DNA of 64,000 nucleotides from Sordaria brevicollis (taxonomy: Eukaryota > Ascomycota > Sordariomycetes > Sordariales > Sordariaceae). This document shows positions 22,347 to 34,293 of this stretch, one piece after another. Position 1 is the stretch's first letter. Each line of letters opens with the position of its first letter. The notes under the pieces were generated by a model that saw only the letters and a program-made list of their open reading frames with translations, made no database searches and was not told the DNA's origin. The position numbers and the translations under genes were made by a program. The stretch spans positions 4,092,001 to 4,156,000 of the forward strand of contig JAUTDP010000004.1 of assembly GCA_033439795.1 (NCBI GenBank), in the 5' to 3' direction.

Positions 22347-25300
22347 CTTGGCGGTACTAGGCGTGATGACTGTAGTAGTGGTAGTGGTGTTGTTCTTGTT
22401 TGTAAGGTTGTTGCAGCAGAGAAGTGTCTAAGGGCGAGAGCGCACAGCGGTTGTGCGAGTCTACGGCCTCCAAGACGCAGCAACGAGAATTGGTCCCAAG
22501 ACGACAACAGGAGAGGCGTGCACATTCACAACGCGATGCGATTTGCCGCGACCGTGACGGACCAGGCGGGCGGGCGATAAGAGGGGGAGGGGGACTGATA
22601 AAGAGAGAAAAGAGAAAGGGAAGGGACCCTGGTGGTTTTCAGTCGTAGTACCTCTACAGGTAGATATTATTTGTTTTGGTTTCTTCGGGTTCGGGGTATA
22701 ATAGAGACGGGAAGGGGAAAAACAAGGTGAAGTAAAGGTGACAACGCGGTTGCAGTCTGTTAAGGTAAGTGGTGGTGCAGTGAGACGTGGTTCCTGGCTG
22801 CTGTTTTGGAGAATCCAATATGGATGTGCAAGGCAGGAGGGATGAATGCGAGACGAATGAATGGAGGGGTGGCGCGTCAAAAATGTTCAAGGCCCCTCGA
22901 GTCCAGTCCGAAGGAAAGAAGTGACTGTTGTGGTTGGACAGAAAACTGAAGACAGGGCAATGACAGTGGTCGCTACAGTGGGTGATGGAAAAGTAAACAG
23001 CGGCTGAAGAGCTGGCGTTGGGTGTTGTGCATAAACTTGCATTCTCAAGTCCCCACTCGTCCCATGTCTTGGCGCGACAGAAGCGCGACACGCGACGAAC
23101 TGAAGGGGGCAGTGAAGAAACACTTGGCAGCGCTTGCGGGCAGCTGGCAGAAGAGAGCACCCCTCACGTGCAGATACTTGTAAGCCACAGAAACACGATT
23201 AGCCACAGCACCTATGCTATACTACACCAGCCACAAACCCGTTCGTCGCCTTGACGTCTTGTTCGGATGGCCGACCCATGAATGTCTCGGCCACTTGCTT
23301 CAACTTCAACAAGCTTCCATCGGTCAAGTCAAAATCTGCCCAATTCCCAAACCTGTTCCGACAATGACGGTCAAACAAAAGTGTTTACATCAACCAAAGA
23401 AACGAAACTCGAGGCGTCGAGTCTGATCCTGTCTTTTTCGAACTTCGGCAAATCACCGTCGACACCTCGTCTTAGAGTCCTCATTCCTCAACCACTACCA
23501 GAGTAACCAGACGAACGAATGAAAGAGGAGTCGCGTGTTCCTTCAACTGAAACCATCCGGTGGTCATCAATCTCCTCGTCGCCTTTGTGTCCAGGGCACC
23601 TGTTGTTAGGTTGTGTTGTGGATTTGTGGCTCTGTCACCTCGTTTTTCCCAAGTTGGGCTATCCGTTGCTCTCATCTCCCCCCCCTGGGTGCATCATCCA
23701 TGCCCATCCATGCTCTTCCTACCCATCACTTTCCACTCGTTCGTGTTCAATCTCGCACTCCCACTCCCACCTCCTCCTTCTTCTCCCATTCGATGGCGGC
23801 CCGCCCATGGTCTCACAAACAACGCGGCGAGTGCTAGTGTCCCTCCGTCACAAAAGAGCACAAGAGGCGCAACTGAGAGAAACGGACTACGAATCTGCCT
23901 TCATCTACCTTTTTAGAACCAATGGATCCACCCACTCACCCATCTCCCTCTTCCCACCGCCTTCCCACCGGCTTCCCATGGCGTCACTGACGGCTCGTAA
24001 CAGTACACTCAAGACACCCGAAAATGGCCACGACACTCTGGAATCTGGAGAGACCCCTCAGGAAAAGGTTACTTTGGCTCTTCTTCTACTTTGCACACGG
24101 CAGTTCTGTTACCCAAAGCTTCTGTTCCTATTCCTGACGTTTGAGCCCTTGAAACACCTGGCTTAGCTTGTCCTGGTATTTGTCCGAGCTCGAGTGTGGC
24201 CATACTAGATGGCTGGGTCCAGGGGTCTCTTCTGTGATCTTCTCCATTCCGGAACATCAGATATCACTTTTCCACCAAAGCCCCCTTTCTGTCTACGGCC
24301 TGCCACAGGTATTCAGTCCAGAGTCTTGGTTTTGCTTGTCTCTTTGGGGGCGCACAGAGCCCTCGATATTAATGAAGCCTCGAAGCAATTGCTCCTTGCA
24401 AGGTCGTGCCTGGCATAAGGGACATGCAATGGGCTTCCTGCAGCACGAGGTTGGAAAAAAAGGAGGACTTGCAGTGGCCTGTCCTGTCCATCTTCCGTCG
24501 AGCGAGACACTTGTCGAATCCTACACCAGTCCTTCTCCGCCTGACCAGTCTGATGGCATAATGCCCATTTGGGTGCTGAGCCCTCATAGGGCACTCTTGG
24601 ACCTGCCGTGTTGCTTTCCGCTGTCGTTGCCCCCCATGCGTGCGTGGGGCTCTTTTCTACGAATATGTGGCGTACGATGCTGCACGGAAACATGTTGTGT
24701 TACGGCGTCGTGGGCCAGCCCCCGGAGACGGGCAGCATCAGAGAGAAAATGCATACCCAGCCAAGACAAAGATCCACCTGGTCAAGGCTTTCAGGGCTCT
24801 TGGGGCTCTCAGGGCATTCATGGCATTCATGGCATTCGGGAGAATCAAGATATGCCGGGGTGGTCAGTGGCAGCAGAGCCATCATGACTTGCAACCTCCA
24901 ACACAGGGCGAGCGGGAGACAGGACGGCACGGCGGGATGACCAGGAAAATGTCCGGGGTCAAATGCGTCGATCCGCTACGGAACACGGCTATACTAGCTT
25001 GCTCATGCTGCACGACATGTCCAGAGTTGCTGGACAGAAGGGTTCTAGAGACCTCTTCCCCCCTAAACCTCCTCATGTCTTGCCTTCCCTCCCGTCTGTC
25101 AAAATCCCACGCCGTTCCACAAGGCTCATCTGAAACCGGAGCATGGCCACGAGGTAACAGAAGCTTTGACAAGAGTTTGTTAGAAAGACTAGGCTTTAGA
25201 TCAGTCCTCTTTCCCTCTCAACTACAGATCTCGACTGTGCCCCTTAATATTTGGAATTTGATATGTTTGTAATTTCTCATTGGATCATCGCTAACGTTCG

Positions 25301-27709
25301 CTTTGGGGTCGCTTGATGAGTGACATCAATGTAGCCATTCCTGCGACGCACGAGTCCTGTCATGGTAGATCATGTACACTATCTCGTCAAGCGGCTCTCA
25401 CAATCCCCATGTCCAGGTTGGCGGGTGATCTTGAGAGACTCTGCTCGGCTGCAATTCCCTTCCGAAGTGTATTGTTCTTTGACTGATCTCTGGCGTATTT
25501 CAATCATCATCAGCGTTGACCGGCTTCTATTTGCGGGAACGCATCAGCCACGTCCTCACAAAACTTGCCGGAAGTGTCATCCATGGTCAACCTTTGAGAG
25601 GAGCGCTCCGGCGGGCCGTTGCAGCAATCATGGCTGGTACTTTCACTACCTCCCGTCTCGGAAGCTACCCATCTCAGGCAGGCTAGGATACTTAAGACAA
25701 GGTATCTTTGTCTATCCACTGGGCGCTGGCGAAAAAAAAACGAGCGTTGACTCGAGCAATGCTGTCTGGATGCCACAATCTGTTGTGCGCACTTCGACGG
25801 GCTCACAGGCCCGGCCAAGCCTTGAAAGACGCCGTTGCTGATTAACATCGTCCTCCTTCCGGTTAATGCACCCAACAGTCGATTTCAATATCCTGCGTCA
25901 CTGGCTATCTATTGACACTGCTGCCCACTCCGTGCCCCGGTAAACTTGAACTCTGGTTCTGGCTGCTTCTCAAGCGTTCGGCGTGGCCCATCATCTTCAA
26001 GTTCTCGCTCCTGCAGCTTTCCCCCTTCTTGGCCCTTTGGCTTGCAAAGTCAAGCACTTGATGCTACGCGACATCAAGCTTCTCATCCACATCTGGAGCA
26101 CTGGAGGACGGAACACGGACCCCAGAACCCATCAACCCGTACCCCTGGCCATAATTAGGGTCTTCCAATCGGGCTTTTTTCGCTTGTACAAGTTTGCAAG
26201 GATCGAGCTTGAGCTCGTGGGAACAAGGGGTGTCACTCATTGCTCCGGATGGTCTAAAATCGCCGTCGACAACGCAACACTGCTTGCCTCTCACTGCAGC
26301 GAGTAATCTGCTCAGTCAGTCCAGGCCCTAACCTGAGCCTGAGTGATGATGTAAACACGAGGTACCGATGGCCCTTCCTCGATGCTGACAAGTCTCTCAT
26401 TCACTCCACTCCGCTTGCTCTTTGCTAGGTAGTGATGTGGGAGCCATGACCACACCAGTCCCTCGCAAACGGTTTGTTACTACGACGGCGATCATACAGC
26501 GAAGCCTCGTTTCAACTCTCTATGCTGCCTCGCTCATCTCACTTACTTGATAAGCGGGTGAACCATGGTCAAGGGGCCACGTGTGTCGAGTCAAGGAATG
26601 GATTTTGGGCTGTGATGGATATGCCTGAGGGACGGTCAGTCTTTGTTCAACCTTCGCCCAGTTACTTTGACCGGGCTCGTCGTCCAGCGGTACTTCCTGC
26701 AGCTATCCGGCACCCTACCTTGTGGCAGAAGCACTCAACAAACCATCATCCTGCCGGCTTGATCTTTGACCGGTATTTGCGCCCGCCAAACTCGCCTGAT
26801 GTTTTGCTTTGGTCACGGACCATGCTGCTTCACCTCGCTGCGTGTAATCGCTTTCTGTTTTGGGTCCAGCGCCAGTCCTTTGCTCGGTGATATCCGTTCA
26901 AACATGACACTACGTCTTCTCGTCGATTCTCCTTTCTCTCCCTTGTTTAGGCGCTTGGACTCCGGTCGTGGGTCCTCTTTTATCCCCTTGTATGCAACGG
27001 CATTATACACGCAACAACGCAGCATAGTCGGCCATAGAGGTTATGACAGAGTCGTTTGGTTGCTCACACGTCCCAAAGCCGAAGTCAGGCCTAGCAAGAG
27101 ACGTAACGTTGAATCATTCTTCCCTTTGGCAGTGCTACCCAAGTGAGCCACTGTTGTTTTTGCGGCTATCGGCCCATCATAGCGATTCTGGATCCTCTGT
27201 CGGGGCTTCAAGCTGTGGTTTCAGCGTAACTTGCGCCTGTCAGTAATCATTTTGTGGCTTCACCTCGACCACCAAAAGAGCGGTGGACGAACCAAACGCT
27301 ATCCTTGCCTCTGAAGTCGACTCCTGGGAACCCCCAGACAAAGGAACTGCACCGAGACTGTCGAGCAACAAGACGAAGAGAAGGAAGCCATCGGCCGGGG
27401 CTGCAGACCGCTGCATGGTGGAGGTCAAGGTAAAAAGAGGTCCTTTGGTTCCTTGTCGTGTACAACAAGACATCCAGGCACAGCCAGCTCGCGAGAGTCT
27501 GCTGAGCCTTTTGTTGTTTGCGTTGACGGGCAATTTGACCTTTACGCATCTGACTCCAAATATCAAGCGCCTTCTGAGCTATAACATCCTCAGCCCCATC
27601 CCATCTTCTCGCCTCATCCTTCCCTTTTCTCTCATCTCTCTACTCGAAAGTTATCGTTGGTTCCGATACTTCAGCTGGCATAACTACATCGACTTGAACA
27701 TCCTTCCTC
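22347..27709. other. Very long divergent spacer, top2 / APSES factor
   Basis: 5.36 kb with no gene I can support. Open frames of up to about 240 codons occur on the + strand (23.5-25.3 kb), but they overlap each other, mostly lack an ATG at their 5' end and show no domain. Seen: CACGTG sites at 23165-23170 and 26578-26583, and a short imperfect tandem of GGCATTCAT near 24816-24838. Fungal regulator genes often have long upstream regions and leaders, so most of this may belong to the transcription factor. 5' UTR introns cannot be excluded. Confidence 0.5.
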
Positions 27710-30237
27710 ATGATCTCGGTAACTTCTTTGCTCAACCCGACGCCGGTTGAGCCTCGTGTGGCTCCGGTCCCATCAACTTCCGACACTTGCTTCTCTCGGC
27801 CGGTAGCATCGAGAACCAGTCCCAGGACGGAGGAAGTACCCGATGTCAACTTTCCTCCATTTGAAGAGGGCCTAGATGCGATAGCACTCCAAGAGATTCG
27901 TCGTTATCGCATCACTCCGTTTGGAGAGATTCAACAAAGACCTGAAAACATCCCATACAACACTGGAAAGAGAGACTTTCAAAGCAAGACTGGTCGGGAG
28001 TGTTTAGATGGTATAGCTGCCCATTTTTTCTTGATGTCCCAATCCCAACTAGAGTGATAGCTAACATGGGTCTACGCAGTCTTCCAATACAACTTCCAAC
28101 GGCCTGGAGACAGTACTGAATTCACAGTTATGTGGGATTACAAAGTCGGCCTTGTTCGGATGACACATTTCTTCAAGTGCTGTGGATATTCAAAGGTTTG
28201 TTGATCCGCCTCTACCGGTGCTTCCAAGGCTCTAACCGCTCCATGTAGACAACACCTGCAAAGATGTTGAACCAAAACCCAGGTTTAAAAGACATCGCCT
28301 ACAGCATTACAGGAGGTGCTATCAAGGCACAAGGTACATATCTCAACCCAGCGACTTGTTTTAGTAGTACTATGCTTGATGATGACTGACTCGTTGTGAC
28401 AGGGTATTGGATGCCATATGCTTGCGCGCGAGCAGTATGCGCAACCTTCTGCTACCAGATCGCCGGGGCACTAATACCCTTGTTCGGCCCTGACTTCCCT
28501 TCAGAGTGCATCTCGCCTGGCGAGCCACGATACGGCCTCATGGTTATCAAGCCAGAACTAATAAACGATACAATGAGAAAGGCACACGAGCTTTATCAGA
28601 GATACGGTAACTGGGGCGGGCCCAGCACTTCGTCATCACCTGCCAGACGTCCGGCTCGGCCCGTCTCGTCTAGACCTCAGGATCGTCATCACTATACGCC
28701 TTATCCCAATCAAGACCATCGAGACCGCCAACAGCAACACCAAAGGGTAGGACGGTCTAGAAGAGGATTGTATGATGACAGATCCTATGATAACAGGCAG
28801 CAGCCGCGTGTTATCTCGGCACCCCAGACACCTGCTAGCAACTGGACTTCACACCTGCCGCGGCCAAGCGCTGGACCTCATCCTGGAGTTCCAACATCGA
28901 CACACTCTTCTTACACTTACTCAGAAAGGCCACCCCACCGTTCAGCATGGACAGCTGTGAACAACCAGCCTCCCAGCAACTCGCTTGACCGGTACTCACT
29001 AAAGCGCCCACTTCCATCAAGTGAACCCGAAGAGTCGGTAACACATTCAGATTGGTCACCCCGTGGCCAAGCGCCCAACCCATGGTTGACTGCCATTCCA
29101 CGCTCTCCTCAGAGAACAACAGCTTCTTCCCCATGGACTTCCCAGCCCGGCAGCGCTAACAGAAGTAGAACCGGCAGCTTCAGCAGCATGACCAGCCAAC
29201 AACATCCACACGGAAGATTGCCATCTCCTTCTTCACTATTACCCTCACCATCCTCTTCCTTGTCATCACTTGCATCGTCATCAAACTCTAGAACAAGCCC
29301 AAGACCTCAACTACCTCCCATCTCCAAACTCTGTTCGTTGCCCGTGCCTTCTTCTGGTCGGCGAAGGCTTCCTAATGCGAGGCCTTCCCGGGTAGTAGGT
29401 GGTGGTGAAGAGACCAGCAGCCTTACCCGCCATGAAGAGGATCGCACTCGAAACGGCGTTTATCAGTTCACTGCCGGCTATCAAAGGGCACTTACTCCCC
29501 CATCGGTAACATCACCAACGCTGCAAGAATGGAGTCAAACAAAACCACTGGCTATCAGCCAACAGACAAAGCGGATAGCAGTAGAAGCAAACATGGATGG
29601 CGATGATACTGAGGACCAACACTCGCGCCCACCACTGTCAAGGACTTCTTCGTCCACTTCGCTTGCAGCTAACGAGAACGCAAACGACACGAACAACAGC
29701 AACATCAATCAAGCTCTCAATAGCCATGGTCGTGACGAAGGACAAACAAGCCTCGCTGCTCGCAAGACAGCAGCTTTGACACTCTTGCATCTAAGGCAAC
29801 AAGAAGAGGAGAAAGAGGCTGCTGCTGCTGCTCTTGCCGCTGCTTCTACTTCCTCCTCAACACCATCCTCATCGCCCGTCTCGCCCCCGCCTACTGCTGG
29901 ACAACCATCACCTTCACTATCATCCATGGGCACTTCTACTACTACCACTGCCGTTGCCAGTAACATAACCGGACCAGCAGCACCTCCCCCCTCGCCAAGT
30001 AGTAACTACTTAGGCTCACCAACTTCAACTGCTATCGCTTCTTCTCCCTCTTCATCGGTTTGTAAAAGCACGGCTAGCTCTAGGGAGGGCTCGGTCACTG
30101 CTACTGCACGGAATGAAAGGAGAAATGAAGTCAGTGATGCTGACGACGAGGGCGAGGGTGATGCTGATTTCGACCCTGAGCAACACAGGAGGAAGAGGAG
30201 GAGGATGGTGCTTGTGGGGAGGGCAAAGTCTTTCTAA
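27710..30237 (+). CDS. APSES-type (KilA-N-like) transcription factor, Xbp1-like
   Basis: Four exons: 27710-28010, 28080-28195, 28249-28333 and 28403-30237, separated by introns of 69, 53 and 69 nt. The joined frame gives 778 residues. All three introns cut the DNA-binding domain, which spans about residues 60-200. It contains [11 protein letters not shown], a helix-turn-helix region with [12 protein letters not shown] and [19 protein letters not shown], and ends in [14 protein letters not shown]. This is the APSES fold of fungal regulators; the Phe-Gly-Pro-Asp-Phe-Pro ending fits the Xbp1 branch better than StuA/Asm-1 or Mbp1/Swi4. The N-terminus [10 protein letters not shown] looks like a true start. 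The remaining 570 or so residues, in one exon, are Ser/Pro/Thr-rich and apparently disordered. An acidic stretch and a basic RRKRRR patch, a possible nuclear signal, lie at the C-terminus. Targets are unknown. Confidence 0.83.
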
Positions 30238-32237
30238 GGGAAACAAAGGGAAATATGTTTGTATGGGTAGATAAAAATGGAAACTGGAATGGAGTATTGA
30301 GGGATTAAGGAGGAAATGGAACGGATGGATTCTTTGCTTGTATTGTGGTGTTGGTATGGTCAGTCAGAAAGGGAAGCGTTACTGCATTATTGAAATAACT
30401 ATGGTCTTTTTTTTTGGATAAGGGGTTGTTGGTTGGTGGAAGGTGCAAGGTGCTTGATGATTTAATGCGTGCCTGGTTTTTTGCTTGCTCTGCTTTGCTT
30501 TGATCGTTTTTGCCATGCTCTTTGGTCTGCTTGACACTGCTTTACACTGCTCTGCTTTGCCTTCGATTTGCCTGTTGCGGAAAGGAATTACAGCGGCAAC
30601 CCGGCAGTTCAATGGATCAAGGTTTGTGCTTGTCCGGGCACGGTCGCGGAACATGGAAGGTCTTCCCGCTTTTTGAATCCTATGGTTGATTTGATTCTTG
30701 ACTGAAACGATAACCTTGCTTGTCCCATTATTCAGGCTAGATGAACCATGTTTATTTATGATCCAGTGGCTTATTCTGATCCTTGATGATGCTCTATACG
30801 AAATACTTCGAGCTGGCCCACTTTCATCTGCTGGATGAATCTAGAGACACTGCTTACAGGTGAGTTCCAATCTTATCCTTCGAATGAATCTCCGTGCCAC
30901 CCCGCCTCAACCTTCCTCACCTGCTTTATGTCTCGCAAAAGTTACTTAACCACCCACTCATCCACGACGGGATCAGATTCTGTTTAGCCAGTCAATGTCC
31001 TTCTAACAGCACCCAACGTACAAGTAACAACCAACGATCCTCAACCTAGACTTCCTCTAGACCGACCACACAGCCCAACAAGGAAGAACGACATCACACA
31101 GAGGTAACAAGAGCCTAACTGAACACATACACGATCACAAAAATAGGCAGCGAGGTAGAAAGAGGGGGTAATAGCTACCACCACATCCCACTAGCACTAG
31201 ACAAACAATCTCCCCACGAAGCCCGGGTCACAGCCACAATAGAACACATTGTGGCAAGCGATTGGACAAAATAGGGCATTTGTGGAAAGAGACCTGAGGA
31301 CCTTGATGGGCTCCAATGGGAGTGGGTTAGCAAGACACAAGCGTTAGGAGGAAGGTACGACGGACTATTCCCCACCTGCCTGCCTATTTACATATCTATC
31401 GCTCCTACATAGAGGTAGTTGAGAGTAGCCCTCAGGTGTCAGGTGACGATAATCATATAGCACTTTCATTATGAAGGCTTGACAGCATTGATATAGCAGG
31501 TACAGTGACAGTGTAGGCCAAGATGTCTTTCCCTACTAGTTGATGCGTTAACCGGGCCTCAACTCCGTCCGAAAGGTTTGTTTGCTCAACGGCACTGATA
31601 TTTTTTGCCTCCTGATACCGTACCTTTCTTTCTTTCTATTTCTGGCATACAACTTACCTGCCATGGCTCGCGCACTTGGATCGATTCGTGTGGGAAAGAA
31701 GATTGGATAACAGTAGAGTCTCGTCTAGCGCTTCTCTGCAGGAGAAACCTATTCACGTTCTCTTTGTTTGAAGGTGTAGTAGATAAAATATTTCAGTCAC
31801 AAAAAGAAAACTTGTATTAAAGAAATTTTAAACAAAAAGGAGAAAAATAAAAAAATTGAAGACAGTAGCTACTCCAATCGGGATCGAACGCCTTACGTTT
31901 CAGATTCACTCGTCAGCTCCAAACGGAGGGCAGTGTTGACGTCCCGCTGACCGCGACGACTGCACCATCCAGCCCCCGCCGAGGTCACAGCCTACCTGTC
32001 TTGGAAGTTGGTGAAAGTTGGTACTGAGGGCCTCGCATATAAACCGCTCTGTCAATCACCCAAAGGAACCTTCAATACTCCTATGCCGAGAACGAGAGGC
32101 AGTAAGCATCACATGAGGGTCTACTGCAGCCCATCAATCCATATTGATTCAGACGCATTCCTCACATTTAGCTACCTTGGGTATCATAACTCCTTCTTTT
32201 TTCCCCCGTCAACCATCCCAACTATCTTTCGTCACAC
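30238..32237. other. Convergent 3'-3' spacer, APSES factor / cns1
   Basis: 2.0 kb between two stop codons. It contains the candidate minus-strand Pol III unit at about 31849-31975 (separate entry). Otherwise only short open frames without recognisable homology. Confidence 0.5.
31849..31975 (-). ncRNA. Candidate Pol III transcription unit, not a standard tRNA
   Basis: On the minus strand an A box TGGTGCAGTCG (31967-31957) fits TRGYNNANNNG exactly. A B box GTTCGATCC (about 31889-31881) fits GWTCRANNC exactly, about 70 nt downstream. A T7 run (31855-31849), followed by another T5, would terminate Pol III about 25 nt after that. TCAGC (31950-31946 read on the minus strand) can pair with GCTGA (31917-31913), like an anticodon stem with a long insert. 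The acceptor and T stems do not pair, so this is not a cloverleaf I can name. It could be a tRNA pseudogene or another Pol III RNA. Confidence 0.35.
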
Positions 32238-33641
32238 TCACTTCTTCTCACTAGCCTTCTTCTCCTTCCACTCCTTGATCCACCCCTCGGCCTTATTCTT
32301 CGGCACCACAAACACCCTCACCAACTCATCCACCACCTCCGTCTTGCCACTACTCAACACCCTGAGCAAGCTCGCCTTCAGCGGGACCTTGATCAGCCCT
32401 CCCGTCAAACTCTCCATATAACACTCCACCTTCTCCGGGCTGTTATACTCCTCATCCTCATCCCACGGCATATCCGGCAAAATGTACTCCAAATGCTGCC
32501 CCACGCTCTCGGTTTCTCTGAACTCCTTGATGAAATCGCTCTCTAGCTTAAGCGGGTACAACAACATGCACGGAAAGCTGAGTTCAGACTGCGGGTCAAG
32601 CTCGTCAGGAACAAGCTTGATGCACGCATCCTCCATCGAGGGCGGGTCGTCGGTCGAGCGGGTTTTGATACCGCGGGCCTCAAGCGCCGCTTTCTTGAGA
32701 AGTTGCCTGCGCCGTTCCTTCTCGAGACGCTCGGCCTCGGCCCGCTGCTTGCGTTGGATCTCCTCGTTCTTGGCGATCAAGTCGCGCGCGAGCTGTTTGA
32801 GGGCGGCGTTGTTGGGGTCGATCTCGAGACCGCGCGCGCAGGCGTCGTCAGCCTCGGCGATCTTGGAGACGCTCAGCAGAGCGCGACCGGAGCGGTACAG
32901 AGCTTTGAGGTTGGACGGATTGATCCGCAAAGCGGCGGCGCAGTCGAGGGTGCAGGAGCGGTAGTTGGCCAGAGACAAGTGGCAGGCGGCGCGGTTGCAG
33001 TAGAGCGTTTCGAGCAGGGCGGTTTCTTGCTTGATGGTTTCTTCTTCGCTGAGTTCCTCCTTTTTCTCCTGGTCTTCGGGGATAGGCATCTCGGCCTCGA
33101 CATTCTCTAGATCCGCCTCCATTTTCGCCTTGGCATCACCCTCGGCCGCCGCCTTGCGCTTTTCCTCTTCTTGTTTCCGCTTCTCTTCCTCTACCTTGGC
33201 CTTGAAGGCCGGATCCCGCCTTTCCCTGTCGGCTTTTACGAGGACGGCAATGCCCTTGCCGTAAAACTCCTTGGCATCCTTCCACTGCTTGGCCTTGAAG
33301 CACTCGTTCCCTTGCTCCTTAAAGTTTTGGGCGTTTTCGAGCGGGGTGCCCTCGTATGCCAGAGCCTGAAGGGCAGCGAGCTCCTCGTTTTCGTCGTCGG
33401 CGGGGAGGGAGGTCATGAAGAGGGGGTGCTTGTTCATCTCGGCAAAGGTCTCGTCGACGGTCATGGGCTTGCCGCTGGCGTTGGCGGCGCTGGCGGCGAG
33501 AGCACCGGGAGGGAGGTTGCCGAAGAGGGCGGAGAGGTCGGCGCCCGGTGGGGGAGGAGCTGGGCCGATGACGGCTGGCTCAGAGGCGCCATTGTCGTTG
33601 CTGATGTTCAGCGATTCGGCGGATTTTGTGACGTCCTCCAT
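32238..33641 (-). CDS. cns1: Cns1/TTC4-type TPR co-chaperone of Hsp90
   Basis: One uninterrupted frame of 467 codons from ATG 33641-33639 to TGA 32240-32238. After a Pro/Ala-rich N-terminus comes a TPR block: FKEQGNECFKAKQWKDAKEF (about 105-125), then two further repeats with YCNRAACHLSLANYRSC and LKALYRSGRALLSVSK (about 215-265). A charged Lys/Glu-rich helix is inserted between the first and second repeats. The C-terminal part (SFPCMLLYPLKLESDFIKEF onward) is the 'wheel' domain found in Cns1 and human TTC4. Cns1 binds the C-terminal tail of Hsp90/Hsp70 and is essential in budding yeast, where it also supports translation elongation. The gene shows C-rich 5' and G-rich 3' coding-strand composition. 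It is divergent from the MFS transporter with a tRNA between. Confidence 0.88.
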   Translation of the reverse strand: MEDVTKSAESLNISNDNGASEPAVIGPAPPPPGADLSALFGNLPPGALAASAANASGKPMTVDETFAEMNKHPLFMTSLPADDENEELAALQALAYEGTPLENAQNFKEQGNECFKAKQWKDAKEFYGKGIAVLVKADRERRDPAFKAKVEEEKRKQEEEKRKAAAEGDAKAKMEADLENVEAEMPIPEDQEKKEELSEEETIKQETALLETLYCNRAACHLSLANYRSCTLDCAAALRINPSNLKALYRSGRALLSVSKIAEADDACARGLEIDPNNAALKQLARDLIAKNEEIQRKQRAEAERLEKERRRQLLKKAALEARGIKTRSTDDPPSMEDACIKLVPDELDPQSELSFPCMLLYPLKLESDFIKEFRETESVGQHLEYILPDMPWDEDEEYNSPEKVECYMESLTGGLIKVPLKASLLRVLSSGKTEVVDELVRVFVVPKNKAEGWIKEWKEKKASEKK

Positions 33642-34202
33642 GTTGGATGTTGAATGTGTGTGGTGTTTGTGTTGGCGAGTTTTGGTGAAACTTTGAGTGA
33701 TGGGAGGCTCCCGCTGGTCTCACTCACCCACTGGCTTTGGAGGTTTTCCGTCGCTGATACTGAAAATGACGTAGACTCGAAATTGACTCAAAGTGGTGAC
33801 CAGACTTTGCCAAAAAGTGTTGCAGGTTGTTTACGTAGCTCGATAAATCCTCAAAACATCCGAAGAGGCAAAAATAAGGTTTTATCAAAAGTTCATGAAG
33901 CACAAGTGAAGCGCTCATTGAGATTCTTCGGGCTTCTGCTGGACGTCTGCTCCGGGAAACTTTTAAGTGGGGCAAGTGGAAACATTTTTCCCGCAGCGGC
34001 GGGGGGCCGGCTCCGGAGTGGGGCTAGACGGGCCGGAGCAGCGGGGGCGGGGAGCAGATCGGAGCCGCTAGGTAACATTGGCAGTGCGAGCAGATATTAT
34101 TCCAATGAATTTCACGGGAAGGGAAAAATCAAGATTGTAGTCGGACGGTTCGTGGGCAAAAAAGAAGCTCTTCAGGTGTCCCAAAACCGTGCAGAAAATG
34201 GC

Positions 34203-34207
34203 AAAAA
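34203..34207 (-). terminator. Pol III terminator of tRNA-Val (minus copy)
   Basis: A run of five T on the minus strand, 13 nt after the tRNA 3' end, the normal position for RNA polymerase III termination. Confidence 0.65.
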
Positions 34208-34219
34208 TGAATGTTTCGA

Positions 34220-34293
34220 TGATCCGACCCAGGCTCGATCTGGGGACCTTCAGTGTGTTAGACTGACGTGATAACCAACTACACCATCGGACC
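34220..34293 (-). tRNA. tRNA-Val (AAC)
   Basis: 74 nt with a complete cloverleaf and no intron. The acceptor stem GGTCCGA/TCGGATC is fully complementary by Watson-Crick and G-T pairs, the discriminator is A, the anticodon stem is TCAGT/ACTGA, and the loop CTAACAC carries anticodon AAC for valine. The T stem CCCAG/CTGGG is perfect. The T loop starts with A instead of the nearly invariant T54. The sequence is identical to the copy at 60919-60992. Confidence 0.96.

Noticed and set aside
24168..25272. Overlapping + strand frames of 210-239 codons in the top2-APSES spacer, one with Gly-Ile-His repeats
   Set aside because: They overlap in different frames, at least one opens with TTG rather than ATG, and none shows a domain or matching splice sites.
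22347..27709. Search for RIP-mutated transposon relics in the long spacers
   Set aside because: Composition in the spacers is not markedly AT-rich or TpA-enriched by eye and no terminal repeats or transposase remnants were seen. A RIP index calculation would be needed to be sure.
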